A DNA stretch of 34,372 nt from Thermodesulfatator sp. GTDB lineage: Bacteria; Desulfobacterota; Thermodesulfobacteria; Thermodesulfobacteriales; Thermodesulfobacteriaceae. The stretch spans positions 1 through 34,372 of the forward strand of contig QOAM01000082.1 in assembly GCA_003978075.1 (NCBI GenBank), given 5' to 3'. The notes beneath the pieces were generated by a model. It saw only the letters and a list, made by a program, of their open reading frames with translations, was not told where the DNA came from and ran no database searches. Positions 25,020-32,896 of the stretch are shown one piece after another (position 1 is the first letter of the stretch; every line of letters starts with the position of its first letter). The position numbers and the translations under genes were made by a program.

Positions 25020-26390
25020 TTACCTTTCCAAGATGTCCTTGCGCAGCCCCTCCCGCACGGGAACAGGGTACTCTCCAGTGAAACAGGCCAGGCAAAAGCG
25101 TTTCCCGTCTCCCCCGGCTGCTTCGATGAGCCCGTTGAGAGAAAGATAGTAAAGCCCGTCCAATTCAAGAAAGCGCCGGATTTCTTCTACGGAGTGTTTA
25201 GCTGCAATGAGTTCCCCGGGGGTGGGAAAATCGATGCCGTAAAAGCAAGGATAACGGATAGGAGGACAGCTTATGAGCATGTGGATCTCGTGGGCCCCGG
25301 CCTCCCGGATGGCCTTGACCCGGGTGCGACTGGTAGTGCCCCGCACCAGGGAATCGTCCACCACCGCCACCCGTTTTCCCCGTAGGATCTCCTTTACCGG
25401 GTTAAGTTTTACCCTTACAGAAAAGTCCCTCATCCCCGCCGAAGGCTGGATGAAGGTACGCCCTACATAATGGTTGCGGATAACCCCCATTTCAAAGGGA
25501 AGCCCCGTGGCCTGGGCGTAGCCGATAGCCGCATAGTTTCCGGAATCCGGAAAGGGCATTACAAAGTCCACCTCCAGGGGCCTTTCCCGGGCCAGACCTT
25601 GGCCCAGGCGCTTACGAAAGGCGTAAACGTTGCCCCCGAAGATATAGCTATCGGGACGGGCAAAGTAAATGAATTCAAAAATGCAATGAGCCGTGGATTG
25701 ACTAAGCGATCCTTCGTAAGAATGGAGTCCGTTTTCATCGATCACTAGGATCTCTCCGGGGCGGATGTCCCGCAGGTACTGGGCCTGAATGAGATCCAAG
25801 GCGCAGGTCTCCGAGGCCACCACATAGCCCCCGTTGATCATTCCCAGGCACAGCGGTCGAAAGCCGTAAGGATCGCGAAAGGCGATCAGGCGATCAGGAA
25901 GGAGGAGCACCACCGAATAAGCCCCACGGATAATTCCCATGGCCTCCCGGATGGCCTCCACGATGCCCTTCCGGGCGGCCTTGGCCAGGAGGTGAACAAT
26001 GACCTCGCTGTCCATGGTGGTCTGAAAGATGGAGCCCCGGGCCTCCAGTTCAGCCCGGATTTCGTAAGCGTTGACCAGGTTGCCGTTGTGGGCCAAGGCT
26101 AGGGTGATCCCCCCGTGGGTGACGCAGAAAGGCTGGGCGTTTTTCACCGTGGTGGATCCGGTGGTGGAGTAACGTACATGCCCTACGGCCAGGTGTCCGG
26201 GGAGTTTGGCCAAAAGGTCCTCATTGAAGACCTCCGGGACTAGACCCAGGTCCCGGTATTCCCGCACCTCCCGACCGTCGGAGACGGCCATCCCCGCGCT
26301 CTCCTGCCCCCGATGTTGAAGGGCGTAGAGACCGAAGTAGGTGAGCTTGGCGGCCTCTTTATGCCCGAAGACCCCGAAGATCCCGCACAC
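25020..26390 (-). CDS. purF: Amidophosphoribosyltransferase, iron-sulfur type
   Basis: First committed step of purine synthesis: glutamine plus PRPP to phosphoribosylamine. The glutaminase nucleophile is Cys2 in MCGIFGVFG, exposed after Met removal. The PRPP loop is [18 protein letters not shown]. Four cysteines match the [4Fe-4S] ligands known from the Bacillus enzyme: one in [15 protein letters not shown], one in [11 protein letters not shown] and two in [10 protein letters not shown]. There is no long propeptide. The start is GTG behind GGGGGAGG. It lies 30 bases after tldD and 13 before rlpA, in the long rlmD-to-era run. Its mix with cell-wall and RNA genes suggests a housekeeping transcript rather than a purine operon. 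Confidence 0.97.
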   Translation of the reverse strand: MCGIFGVFGHKEAAKLTYFGLYALQHRGQESAGMAVSDGREVREYRDLGLVPEVFNEDLLAKLPGHLAVGHVRYSTTGSTTVKNAQPFCVTHGGITLALAHNGNLVNAYEIRAELEARGSIFQTTMDSEVIVHLLAKAARKGIVEAIREAMGIIRGAYSVVLLLPDRLIAFRDPYGFRPLCLGMINGGYVVASETCALDLIQAQYLRDIRPGEILVIDENGLHSYEGSLSQSTAHCIFEFIYFARPDSYIFGGNVYAFRKRLGQGLARERPLEVDFVMPFPDSGNYAAIGYAQATGLPFEMGVIRNHYVGRTFIQPSAGMRDFSVRVKLNPVKEILRGKRVAVVDDSLVRGTTSRTRVKAIREAGAHEIHMLISCPPIRYPCFYGIDFPTPGELIAAKHSVEEIRRFLELDGLYYLSLNGLIEAAGGDGKRFCLACFTGEYPVPVREGLRKDILER

Positions 26391-26420
26391 GGTCCGTGCC
26401 TCCCCCGATTTTCCCTTAAC

Positions 26421-27830
26421 CTAACGCGCTTTTACCTCTCCGCCTACCAAGAGCTCCGGGATTCTCAGGGTGGGCTGGGCGTCAGAGACCGGCACTCCCT
26501 GGCCGTCCTTGCCGCAGGTCCCCAGACCGAACCCTAGGTCGCTTCCCACCATGTCGATCTCCTGCAGGACCTGGGGACCGTTTCCCGCAAGGGTGGCCCC
26601 GCGCACCGGTTCCCCTATCTCGCCCCCTTCGAGGAGGTAGCCCTCCGCTACCTCGAAGACAAAGTCCCCGGTTACCGGATTAACCTCCCCACCTCCCATC
26701 TTTCTCACCAAAAGCCCCCGGTCCACGCTACGGATGATCTCCTCCGGATCGTGCGGCCCGGGGGCAATATAAGTGTTGGCCATGCGCGGGATGGGCCGAT
26801 GCCGATAGGATTCACGCCGACCATGTCCGTTGGGACGCCGACCAAATTTGAGGGCGGTAAGACGATCATAGAGAAAATTCCTGAGTACCCCCTCTTCGAT
26901 AAGGACCACGGGTTCAGCCGGGCATCCTTCGTCGTCGAAGGCGTAGGATCCCCTCTTCCCCGGGAGGGTGGGATCGTCGATGACGGTGATAAGGGGGCTG
27001 GCCACCTTCTCTCCCAGACGGCCGGCGTAAACGGAAAAGCCCTCTTCGGCATGGTCGGCTTCTAGACCGTGTCCCACGGCCTCGTGGATCATGGTGCCTC
27101 CAGCCTCGGCGGAAAGGACTACCGGCATACGCCCCGCCGGGGCTCGAGGGGCAGAAAGCATACGCAAGGCCCTTTCTGCCGCCCGGAGAGCTACCTCTTC
27201 CGGGGGGTGCTCCTCAAAAAGCTCTAGCCCCATCGTTCCTCCCACCGGCTCATAGCCCTGTTGAAGCACCCCCTCCTTCTCCGCCACCACTTGAACGGCA
27301 AAGAGGAGGTAAATTCGTGATTCCTCCACGAGGCGGTCCTCAGAAGTTAAAATGGCGATCTCTTTTTCTACCTCTTGGTAGATCACTTTTACTTGACGGA
27401 TAGCCCGCGACCTTCCCCAGGCCGCCCTTTCTGCCGTCCTTAGACGAAAGACCTTCTCGGAAAGCTCTTCCTTCTCCAGAGGGATTCTTACCGGAAGCCG
27501 CACCTTGGTTTGTAGCAAGGGCCGCCTTTTTATTTCTTCCCCGCCCTTCCGGGAAAGCTCGCGGGCCAGATCCCAGAGGGCCTCTCCGGAGAGTTCATGG
27601 GTGAAGCCGAAGGCCGTTTGGAAGTCGGGGTTGATGCGTCGCAAGCCTGCCCCCACATCTTCCCCCAAGGAAATCTCCTCTAGTCTTTCGTTTTCTAAAA
27701 CCAGGCGCAGGCTGCGGGTCTTTTCCAGGTAAAGATCCGCAAAAAGGGCCCCTTCGGAAAGGAGGGCCAAGGCCTTTTCCGCACCCGCTACCAGCATGTC
27801 CTCACTTTCCGTTGGGGGCTCTGGCCCCAT
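26421..27830 (-). CDS. tldD: TldD metalloprotease
   Basis: TldD acts with TldE/PmbA as a zinc protease that degrades unfolded peptides and, in some species, matures ribosomal peptides or CcdA-type antitoxins. The metal site is HEAVGHGLEADHAEEG with the HExxxH pattern. Other conserved parts are SPLITVIDDPTLPGKRGSYAFDDEG and the late EIDMVGSDLGFGLGTCGKDGQG. Length 469 is standard. Two starts are possible, at 27830 or at the ATG 11 codons later (27797); the ribosome sites are close to either, and I leave the longer one. No pmbA partner is in the window. Confidence 0.94.
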   Translation of the reverse strand: MGPEPPTESEDMLVAGAEKALALLSEGALFADLYLEKTRSLRLVLENERLEEISLGEDVGAGLRRINPDFQTAFGFTHELSGEALWDLARELSRKGGEEIKRRPLLQTKVRLPVRIPLEKEELSEKVFRLRTAERAAWGRSRAIRQVKVIYQEVEKEIAILTSEDRLVEESRIYLLFAVQVVAEKEGVLQQGYEPVGGTMGLELFEEHPPEEVALRAAERALRMLSAPRAPAGRMPVVLSAEAGGTMIHEAVGHGLEADHAEEGFSVYAGRLGEKVASPLITVIDDPTLPGKRGSYAFDDEGCPAEPVVLIEEGVLRNFLYDRLTALKFGRRPNGHGRRESYRHRPIPRMANTYIAPGPHDPEEIIRSVDRGLLVRKMGGGEVNPVTGDFVFEVAEGYLLEGGEIGEPVRGATLAGNGPQVLQEIDMVGSDLGFGLGTCGKDGQGVPVSDAQPTLRIPELLVGGEVKAR

Positions 27831-27875
27831 CTCCCTTTACCATCAACTTCACACTTCCTCTCTTAGATACCAGGC

Positions 27876-28841
27876 TTAGGCCGAAGAGGAAACCTCTTGA
27901 AAGAGGGTCTTCAGCTCTTCTGGTAGAGGGCAACCCCGGCGCCCGTAATCTCGAAGGCTTTGCGCCGCTACTTTAAGACCCAATTGCAAGGCCGCCGGAG
28001 GGGGAAGTCCCCGGGCTAGGCCAGCCAGCACTCCGGCATCAAAAAAATCCCCGGCCCCGGTGTTGTCCACCACTTTAAGGGCCCTGGCCGCGGGAAGAAA
28101 GATTCTTTCCCTCGGGCTGATCCAGGCCGCCCCTTGAGCCCCCCGCTTGAGAAAGATCTCTTCCACCCCTAAGGCGAAAAGCTCCTCCGGCAAGAGACCG
28201 AGTTTTTCCAGTTCGACCTGGGTAAGGAAGAGCGTTCGGGTCCTTTTCAGGAGGCTCTTGAGCCCCGGCCCCCGCCCTGCGTAGATTTCTCCGGGATCCA
28301 GGCTGATATTTCCGGTAAAGTCTCGGACAAGGCGCGTGTGGAAGGCAAAACCCTCTTCAGAAATGAGAGAACTTAGGTGGAGCCAATCCCCTCGCACCTG
28401 AGGCTTGAAGTCTTCCAGGGCCTTCTCGCAGCTCCCGGGACACACGGCGATGAAACGGTCACGATGGGCGTCCAGCACGATGAGGGCCTGGCCGGTGGTG
28501 CCTTCTCTCAGGACCCCGGAAAGTTCCACCCCTGCCGCGGCAAGCTCCGCGAGCGCCTTCTCCCCGGCCTCATCCTCACCACAGGCCCCCGAGAAGGCCA
28601 CCTCAAAGCCGAAACGGGCCAGGGCGAAGGCCGTGTTGGCCGCGGAGCCGCCTCCACAAAGAGCCACCTCTCGCCCCTTTTGCCGGAGTCTTTGGCGCAG
28701 CTCTTCGAAGGCCTCTCGCGAGAGGGCCACCTCCCCTCCAGGAACCATTTGGAGGTTCAAAGTCTGGAGCCCTTGCAGGGAGGGCACTTCGTAAAAAAAG
28801 TCGAGATTAAGGGCTCCGGAGACCACAAAAACTGGACTCAT
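27876..28841 (-). CDS. PfkB family carbohydrate/nucleoside kinase
   Basis: Ribokinase-fold kinase of 321 residues. The N-terminal signature is CGGGSAANTAFALARFGFEVAFSG, and the C-terminal one is VVDNTGAGDFFDAGVLAGL with the catalytic Asp. Members phosphorylate sugars, adenosine or other small molecules; the substrate is not predictable here, although GGSAAN resembles the adenosine-kinase/inosine-guanosine-kinase side of the family. The start lies eight bases past the rlmD stop. The junction reads AGGGGCTGAGATCCCCC, so the possible ribosome site GGGG can be tied up by CCCC beside the ATG, implying opening by ribosomes finishing rlmD. Confidence 0.9.
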   Translation of the reverse strand: MSPVFVVSGALNLDFFYEVPSLQGLQTLNLQMVPGGEVALSREAFEELRQRLRQKGREVALCGGGSAANTAFALARFGFEVAFSGACGEDEAGEKALAELAAAGVELSGVLREGTTGQALIVLDAHRDRFIAVCPGSCEKALEDFKPQVRGDWLHLSSLISEEGFAFHTRLVRDFTGNISLDPGEIYAGRGPGLKSLLKRTRTLFLTQVELEKLGLLPEELFALGVEEIFLKRGAQGAAWISPRERIFLPAARALKVVDNTGAGDFFDAGVLAGLARGLPPPAALQLGLKVAAQSLRDYGRRGCPLPEELKTLFQEVSSSA

Positions 28842-28849
28842 GGGGGATC

Positions 28850-30169
28850 TCAGCCCCTGCGCTTTTTTAGAGAGACCAGGACCTCTAGATGATAGGTCTG
28901 GGGAAACATATCGAAACCCAGGATTCTTTCTACTTCGTAGCCTGCCGAGAGGAGGAATTTAAGGTCCCGGGCCAAAGTGGGGGGATCACAGGAGATGTAG
29001 ATGATACGCTCTTTAGCCACTTCCGGTAGATAGCGCAGGAGCTCCCGGCAGCCCCCTCGCGGGGGATCGAGGAGCACCAGGGGCCAGGTCTCGGCGGCCT
29101 TCCAGGTCTCCAGGAGGGTTTCGGCGGCGGAGAGGCGTTCCAGGGAGACCTTCCTCGAAAGCCCCAGCTGCGCGGCGGTATATTCTCCGTCAGCAATGGC
29201 CCCGGGATCGGTGTCCACCCCTTGAGCCTCTTGAGAGAGAACGGCCAAGGGAAAAAGAAAATTACCCATTCCAGCATGGAGATCGAGTACCCGTGGCGGA
29301 GAGTCGGCCACCTCCCGCAAGGTTTCTATGATCCGGAGGTTGATCTCCCAGTTGGCCTGGGTAAAGACCCCGGGACGAACGAAGTAGCAGGGGTTCGGAG
29401 TTTCCGGAAAAAATTTTTGAGGCACAGGAAAGAGTCTCCGTCCCCCATGAGGGGCGTCCAGAGGAAAAGGTCCCCGAGGTTTGGGCCCTCGCACCCAGTA
29501 AAACACGCTTTTCAGGCGGGGTAGCTCCTGGGCCAGGGCCTCTACATCCGCCGAAAGGGGCTCTACGGTGATCCAGAAAAGGAGGGTGGCCAAGCCTTCC
29601 CCTGGAGAGGCCTCAATCTTTACTCTTTTGGTAAAGGCCTGAAGTCTGCGCCAGGCATTACTTTCCGGGAGTTTCTGCAGGACTTCGTTCACGGAACCTT
29701 CGCCCAAGAGGCAGTGTCGAATAAGGACCAGATCATGGCTGCGACGTTTAACGAAACCCAGGGCCCCGGTGCCGGGCTCCACGTGAAAGCGTAGGCGGTG
29801 GCGATAGTGAAATTCCCGGGGAGAAGGCACCACCCCTTCCACCAGATCTTCCGGGAGGCCTCCCAGCCGCCGCAGGGTCTCGCGCAGCATATCCGTCTTG
29901 ACCCGCACCTGAGCCTCGTAAGAGAGGTGCTGAAGCTGGCAGCCTCCGCAGGTACCGAAGTAAGGACAGGGAGGCTCGCGCCGGTCCGGAGAGGGGCTAA
30001 GGATGTCCTCAGGCTCGGCCAAAAGGTAATCTTTTTCCTCGCGCACGATTCTTAAGCGCACCTCTTCCCCCGGGGCCACTCCGGGCACAAAGACTACTCG
30101 CCCGTCAGAAAGACGAGCCAATCCGTCCCCCCCAAAGACCAACTTTTCCACTGCTACCACCGGTCTCAT
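28850..30169 (-). CDS. rlmD: 23S rRNA (uracil-C5)-methyltransferase, RlmD/RumA type
   Basis: SAM-dependent enzyme that methylates a uridine in 23S rRNA (U1939 in E. coli for RlmD). A TRAM domain comes first (VEKLVFGGDGLARLSDGRVV). The iron-sulfur ligands CPYFGTCGGC plus a later RHC give the four cysteines. The SAM site is VLDLHAGMGNFLFPLAV, and the catalytic Cys lies in YISCDPPTLARDL. The RlmD/RlmC/TrmA choice is by similarity only; the family name is firmer than the exact target base. The track adds 20 codons; I choose the ATG at 30169 after GGAAAGGG. It heads the run rlmD-pfkB-tldD-purF-rlpA-rnc-era. Confidence 0.9.
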   Translation of the reverse strand: MRPVVAVEKLVFGGDGLARLSDGRVVFVPGVAPGEEVRLRIVREEKDYLLAEPEDILSPSPDRREPPCPYFGTCGGCQLQHLSYEAQVRVKTDMLRETLRRLGGLPEDLVEGVVPSPREFHYRHRLRFHVEPGTGALGFVKRRSHDLVLIRHCLLGEGSVNEVLQKLPESNAWRRLQAFTKRVKIEASPGEGLATLLFWITVEPLSADVEALAQELPRLKSVFYWVRGPKPRGPFPLDAPHGGRRLFPVPQKFFPETPNPCYFVRPGVFTQANWEINLRIIETLREVADSPPRVLDLHAGMGNFLFPLAVLSQEAQGVDTDPGAIADGEYTAAQLGLSRKVSLERLSAAETLLETWKAAETWPLVLLDPPRGGCRELLRYLPEVAKERIIYISCDPPTLARDLKFLLSAGYEVERILGFDMFPQTYHLEVLVSLKKRRG

Positions 30170-30231
30170 TGCCCTTTCCGAGAAGATGTGGTAGGAGGCT
30201 AAAAGTATAAAACAGCCCTGGAGGGTCATCC
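30170..30231. promoter_or_regulatory. Divergent promoter region between rlmD and the DUF3334 gene
   Basis: A single AT core AGTATAAA serves both directions. Read on the minus strand it gives TATACT (30204-30209), with TGGATG 17 bases upstream, for rlmD. Read on the plus strand it gives TATAAA (30206-30211) for the DUF3334 gene, without a clear -35. The short 62-bp spacer must hold both starts. Confidence 0.4.
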
Positions 30232-30825
30232 ATGGCTGAAAGGCGCCTTGGCACCGTCAATCAGCTGGCTCAGCTTATTTGTGAAGCGGTGAAAGAGGTC
30301 CTTGAGGCCTCTACCGGCTCTTCCATACACTACGCCCCTACCATTCAGCGGGTACCTCTGGTGGGTCTCAAGCCTGATCTGGGGGCCTTCGTGGAGTTTA
30401 CCGGGGATTACAACGGTCTTTTCTGCATGAATTTTTCCGGGGAGGCTGCTTTAGAACTTTACCGCCAAGCCATGACCTTCATGGGGCTTCCCGAAGAGGA
30501 GCTGGCCAAGGATTATACCTCGGATGAGGTGGTGAATTTTCTGGGAGAGACGGTGAATCAGATTATTGGGGGTATGCGGCGTAAGGTAGAAGCCAAATTC
30601 GGCCTTACGGCCCGCGCCAGTCAACCTCGGGCTATCGCTATCAATCAGACCATTACTTTGCTTTTGAGCACCCTCATCGAAAAGCCCCAGTGCCGGAGGC
30701 TATCCTTTCGCACCCAGGGCAACGCACCTTTTTATGTAGAATTTGGCCTCGAGCAGACAGAGTTCATTCCTCTGGAGAGTCCGGAAGAAGTAGATGTAGA
30801 CCAGATTCTGGCCCAGTTTTCTTAA
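30232..30825 (+). CDS. DUF3334 family protein (CheX-like fold)
   Basis: Cytoplasmic protein of 197 residues matching, from memory, the DUF3334 family: LKPDLGAFVEFTGDYNGLFCMNFSGEAALELY, then TSDEVVNFLGETVNQIIGG. The E-x-x-N pattern in the latter (EVVNFLGETVNQ) resembles the CheX/CheC phosphatase motif, so it may sense or dephosphorylate a response-regulator partner (inference). No other chemotaxis gene is in the window. A GGAGG site six bases before the ATG fixes the start. It appears to be a single gene, divergent from rlmD and about 200 bp before the next plus-strand gene. Confidence 0.82.
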   Translation: MAERRLGTVNQLAQLICEAVKEVLEASTGSSIHYAPTIQRVPLVGLKPDLGAFVEFTGDYNGLFCMNFSGEAALELYRQAMTFMGLPEEELAKDYTSDEVVNFLGETVNQIIGGMRRKVEAKFGLTARASQPRAIAINQTITLLLSTLIEKPQCRRLSFRTQGNAPFYVEFGLEQTEFIPLESPEEVDVDQILAQFS

Positions 30826-30992
30826 ATTTTGTGGCCTTAAGGGGCTTTAATCTCTAAGTTTGAAAACGCTCCTCCTCCGAGAGCCCTATCTCCACCCCAG
30901 CTCCCGTCTAAACCTCGTAAATTCTTCCTCACCTTGAGCTCTACAAACCTCCTTTTCGGTAGCACCAGGTGCCAAAGTTCCTCCCTTTCCTT

Positions 30993-31020
30993 TTGGACTA
31001 TTTTATAGCATTATTAAAAA
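30993..31020 (+). promoter_or_regulatory. Candidate promoter giving a nearly leaderless polyprenyl synthase mRNA
   Basis: TTGGAC (30993-30998) and TAAAAA (31015-31020) are 16 bases apart. The expected transcript start would fall at about 31027, the A of the ATG itself. No Shine-Dalgarno sequence precedes the ATG, consistent with leaderless translation, but the -10 is poor. Confidence 0.28.
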
Positions 31021-31026
31021 AGACCT

Positions 31027-32001
31027 ATGGAGAAAGAAAGGCTGCTTAGGGCCCTGGCCGAAGACCTTTCACGCATTGAGGCCGCCCTTTCCGCGGTGCG
31101 GGCCTCGCAGGTCCCTTTTATCAACGAGGTGAGCCACTACATTCTTTTTGCCGGGGGAAAGCGCCTGCGGCCCCTTCTGGCGGTGCTCTGCGCCCGGCTC
31201 CTGGGCTACGAGGCCTCGGACATCTACGATCTTTCCGTGCTCTTTGAATATCTGCACGCAGCCACCCTGCTTCATGACGATGTGGTGGACGGGGCGGAAT
31301 TCCGGCGGGGGCGCCGGGCGGCCCACAACCTCTGGGGCAACCAGGCCACCATCCTGGTGGGGGACTACCTCTACGCCCGGGCCCTGAGGATCGCTGTGGA
31401 AAAGGGCAATTTCGAGGTTCTCAAGGTGGTCACCGAGACCACCCTCCTCATGAGCGAGGGAGAGGTGCTTCAGCTCCTGAACGTGGACAACACCGGGCTT
31501 ACGGAGGCCGAATACGAGGAGGTCATCTTCCGGAAGACCGCGGCCCTCATCGCCGCGGCCTGCGAATGCGGAGGTATCATGGCCGGGGCCGGCCCGGAGG
31601 AGCGCCAGGGTCTTTACCGCTTCGGACGACACCTGGGGCTGGCCTTCCAGATGACCGACGACCTTCTGGACTACCTGGGGGTCTCTACGGAGACCGGAAA
31701 GGACCTGGGCACAGACTTCAAGGAGGGTAAGGTGACCCTCCCCCTGATCTACGCCCTGGAGGTCGCCGATGACGGGGAGCGTTCCCGGCTTCTGGCCCTT
31801 TTGCGCGACCCGGAGCCCACCCCGGAGGGGTTCCTGGAGGCCCGGGCGATCATCGAGCGCCTAGGAGGTTTTGAAAAGACCCGCCGGCGGGCGGAAAGAG
31901 AGGTGGAGGCCGCCCTTTCGGCCCTTTTCCGTCTTCCCGAAAATCCCACCCGCAGGCTTCTCGAGGATCTTACCCGCTATATCCTGGTGCGCCGCAAATG
32001 A
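31027..32001 (+). CDS. Trans-polyprenyl diphosphate synthase (IspB/octaprenyl-type)
   Basis: Extends an isoprenoid chain with isopentenyl diphosphate, most likely to make the side chain of a quinone. The first Asp-rich motif is LLHDDVVDGAEFRRGRRAAHN, with the DDxxD pattern, and the second is FQMTDDLLDYLGVSTETGKD. The early VSHYILFAGGKRLRPLL carries the GGKRLRP substrate site. Length 324 suits long-chain, all-trans enzymes of the IspB/HepT type; the chain length is not certain. No ribosome site is seen at the ATG. The stop overlaps the HAD gene as ATGA. G+C is clearly higher than upstream genes (44 of 60 at 31261-31320). Confidence 0.92.
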   Translation: MEKERLLRALAEDLSRIEAALSAVRASQVPFINEVSHYILFAGGKRLRPLLAVLCARLLGYEASDIYDLSVLFEYLHAATLLHDDVVDGAEFRRGRRAAHNLWGNQATILVGDYLYARALRIAVEKGNFEVLKVVTETTLLMSEGEVLQLLNVDNTGLTEAEYEEVIFRKTAALIAAACECGGIMAGAGPEERQGLYRFGRHLGLAFQMTDDLLDYLGVSTETGKDLGTDFKEGKVTLPLIYALEVADDGERSRLLALLRDPEPTPEGFLEARAIIERLGGFEKTRRRAEREVEAALSALFRLPENPTRRLLEDLTRYILVRRK

Positions 32002-32636
32002 AAATCCGCCCCAAACTCCTGGTTTTCGACTGCGACGGGGTCCTTTTCGACTCCCGGGAGGCCAACCGGGCCTACTACGAGGACATCTGTCGGACCTTGG
32101 GACGCCCTCCCCTCACCGAAGAGGAACTTCATTATGTGCACATGCACACCGCCGAGGAGTCCGTGCGTTACCTCTTTCGGGATTTCCCGGAAAAACTGGA
32201 AAAGGCCCTGGAGTATCAGCGAAACCTCCCTTACGAGAAATTCCTCCCCTACATGAGGATGGAGCCCGGTCTCAGGGAATTTCTGGAATGGGCCCGGCCC
32301 CGGTTCCGCCTGGCCATCTCCACCAACCGCACCACCACCATGGGCCGTCTGCTCGAGATCTACGGCCTTGAGCCTTACTTCGACCTGGTGATGACCGCCC
32401 TTAAGAGCCCCAGACCCAAGCCCTATCCGGAGGCCCTTCTGGTCATTCTGGAACACTTCGGGGTGCCCCCGGAAGAGGCCCTTTATATCGGGGACTCGGA
32501 GGTGGACCTCAAGCTCTGCCGGGCCGTGGGAGTCGCCCTTGCAGCCTACAAAAACCCTTCCCTTCCTGCTGATTTTCATCTCAAAAGCTACGAGGAGCTT
32601 CGAGACTTTCTTTCGAACTTTTCTGAAGAAGATTAG
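31998..32636 (+). CDS. HAD family hydrolase (subfamily IA, phosphoglycolate-phosphatase-like)
   Basis: Soluble phosphatase of 212 residues. Motif I is VFDCDGVLFDS with the nucleophile and acid Asp pair, motif II is the Thr/Ser in ISTNRTTT, motif III is the Lys in SPRPKPYPEAL and motif IV is YIGDSEVDLKL. A helical cap between motifs I and II marks subfamily IA. Similarity to Gph and PpaX is general, so the substrate is unknown. Its ATG overlaps the polyprenyl synthase stop, so the two are coupled; a role in isoprenoid metabolism is possible but unproven. Confidence 0.92.
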   Translation: MKIRPKLLVFDCDGVLFDSREANRAYYEDICRTLGRPPLTEEELHYVHMHTAEESVRYLFRDFPEKLEKALEYQRNLPYEKFLPYMRMEPGLREFLEWARPRFRLAISTNRTTTMGRLLEIYGLEPYFDLVMTALKSPRPKPYPEALLVILEHFGVPPEEALYIGDSEVDLKLCRAVGVALAAYKNPSLPADFHLKSYEELRDFLSNFSEED

Positions 32637-32643
32637 CGTGATA

Positions 32644-32684
32644 GGCCACCTCCTTAGATAATTAAGGAAGCTCAAGGGGTGGTC
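32644..32684. terminator. Two-part hairpin after the HAD gene
   Basis: Outer arms GGCCACC / GGTGGTC (one G-T) surround an inner perfect TCCTTA / TAAGGA stem. Nine unpaired bases lie on one side. The sequence after it is TCCCTCTTCTTT, T-rich but interrupted, so it is a modest terminator for the polyprenyl synthase-HAD operon. Confidence 0.42.
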
Positions 32685-32768
32685 TCCCTCTTCTTTAGAT
32701 GGCGAAAATCCACGGGATTTCTTTTAGGTATGCAGGCCTCTTCCGCAAGATTTCCTCGCCGGTCATTT

Positions 32769-32896
32769 TCAGAATCTCCGGCCGCGGTAGCCCCGGGGGG
32801 TGATCAGCCAGCGTTCCAGCCGGAAGGTCTCGCGGTTTCCCACGAAGATGGTGGTCTGCATGTCCGCGGCCTCCACGGGAAGGTCCCCCAGGGTGG
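32769..32896 (-). other. Displaced C-terminal coding segment of cbiH
   Basis: Read in the frame that would follow if one 23-bp repeat were absent, this stretch encodes LGDLPVEAADMQTTIFVGN and continues to LERWLITPRGYRGRRF and a TGA stop at 32769-32771. This is the normal CobJ/CbiH C-terminus. In the sequence as given it is out of frame with the rest of the gene. Confidence 0.88.

Noticed and set aside
25007-25168. 54-codon N-terminal extension of RlpA in the ORF track
   Set aside because: It lies inside purF, lacks a domain and would bury the lipoprotein signal that starts at [12 protein letters not shown].
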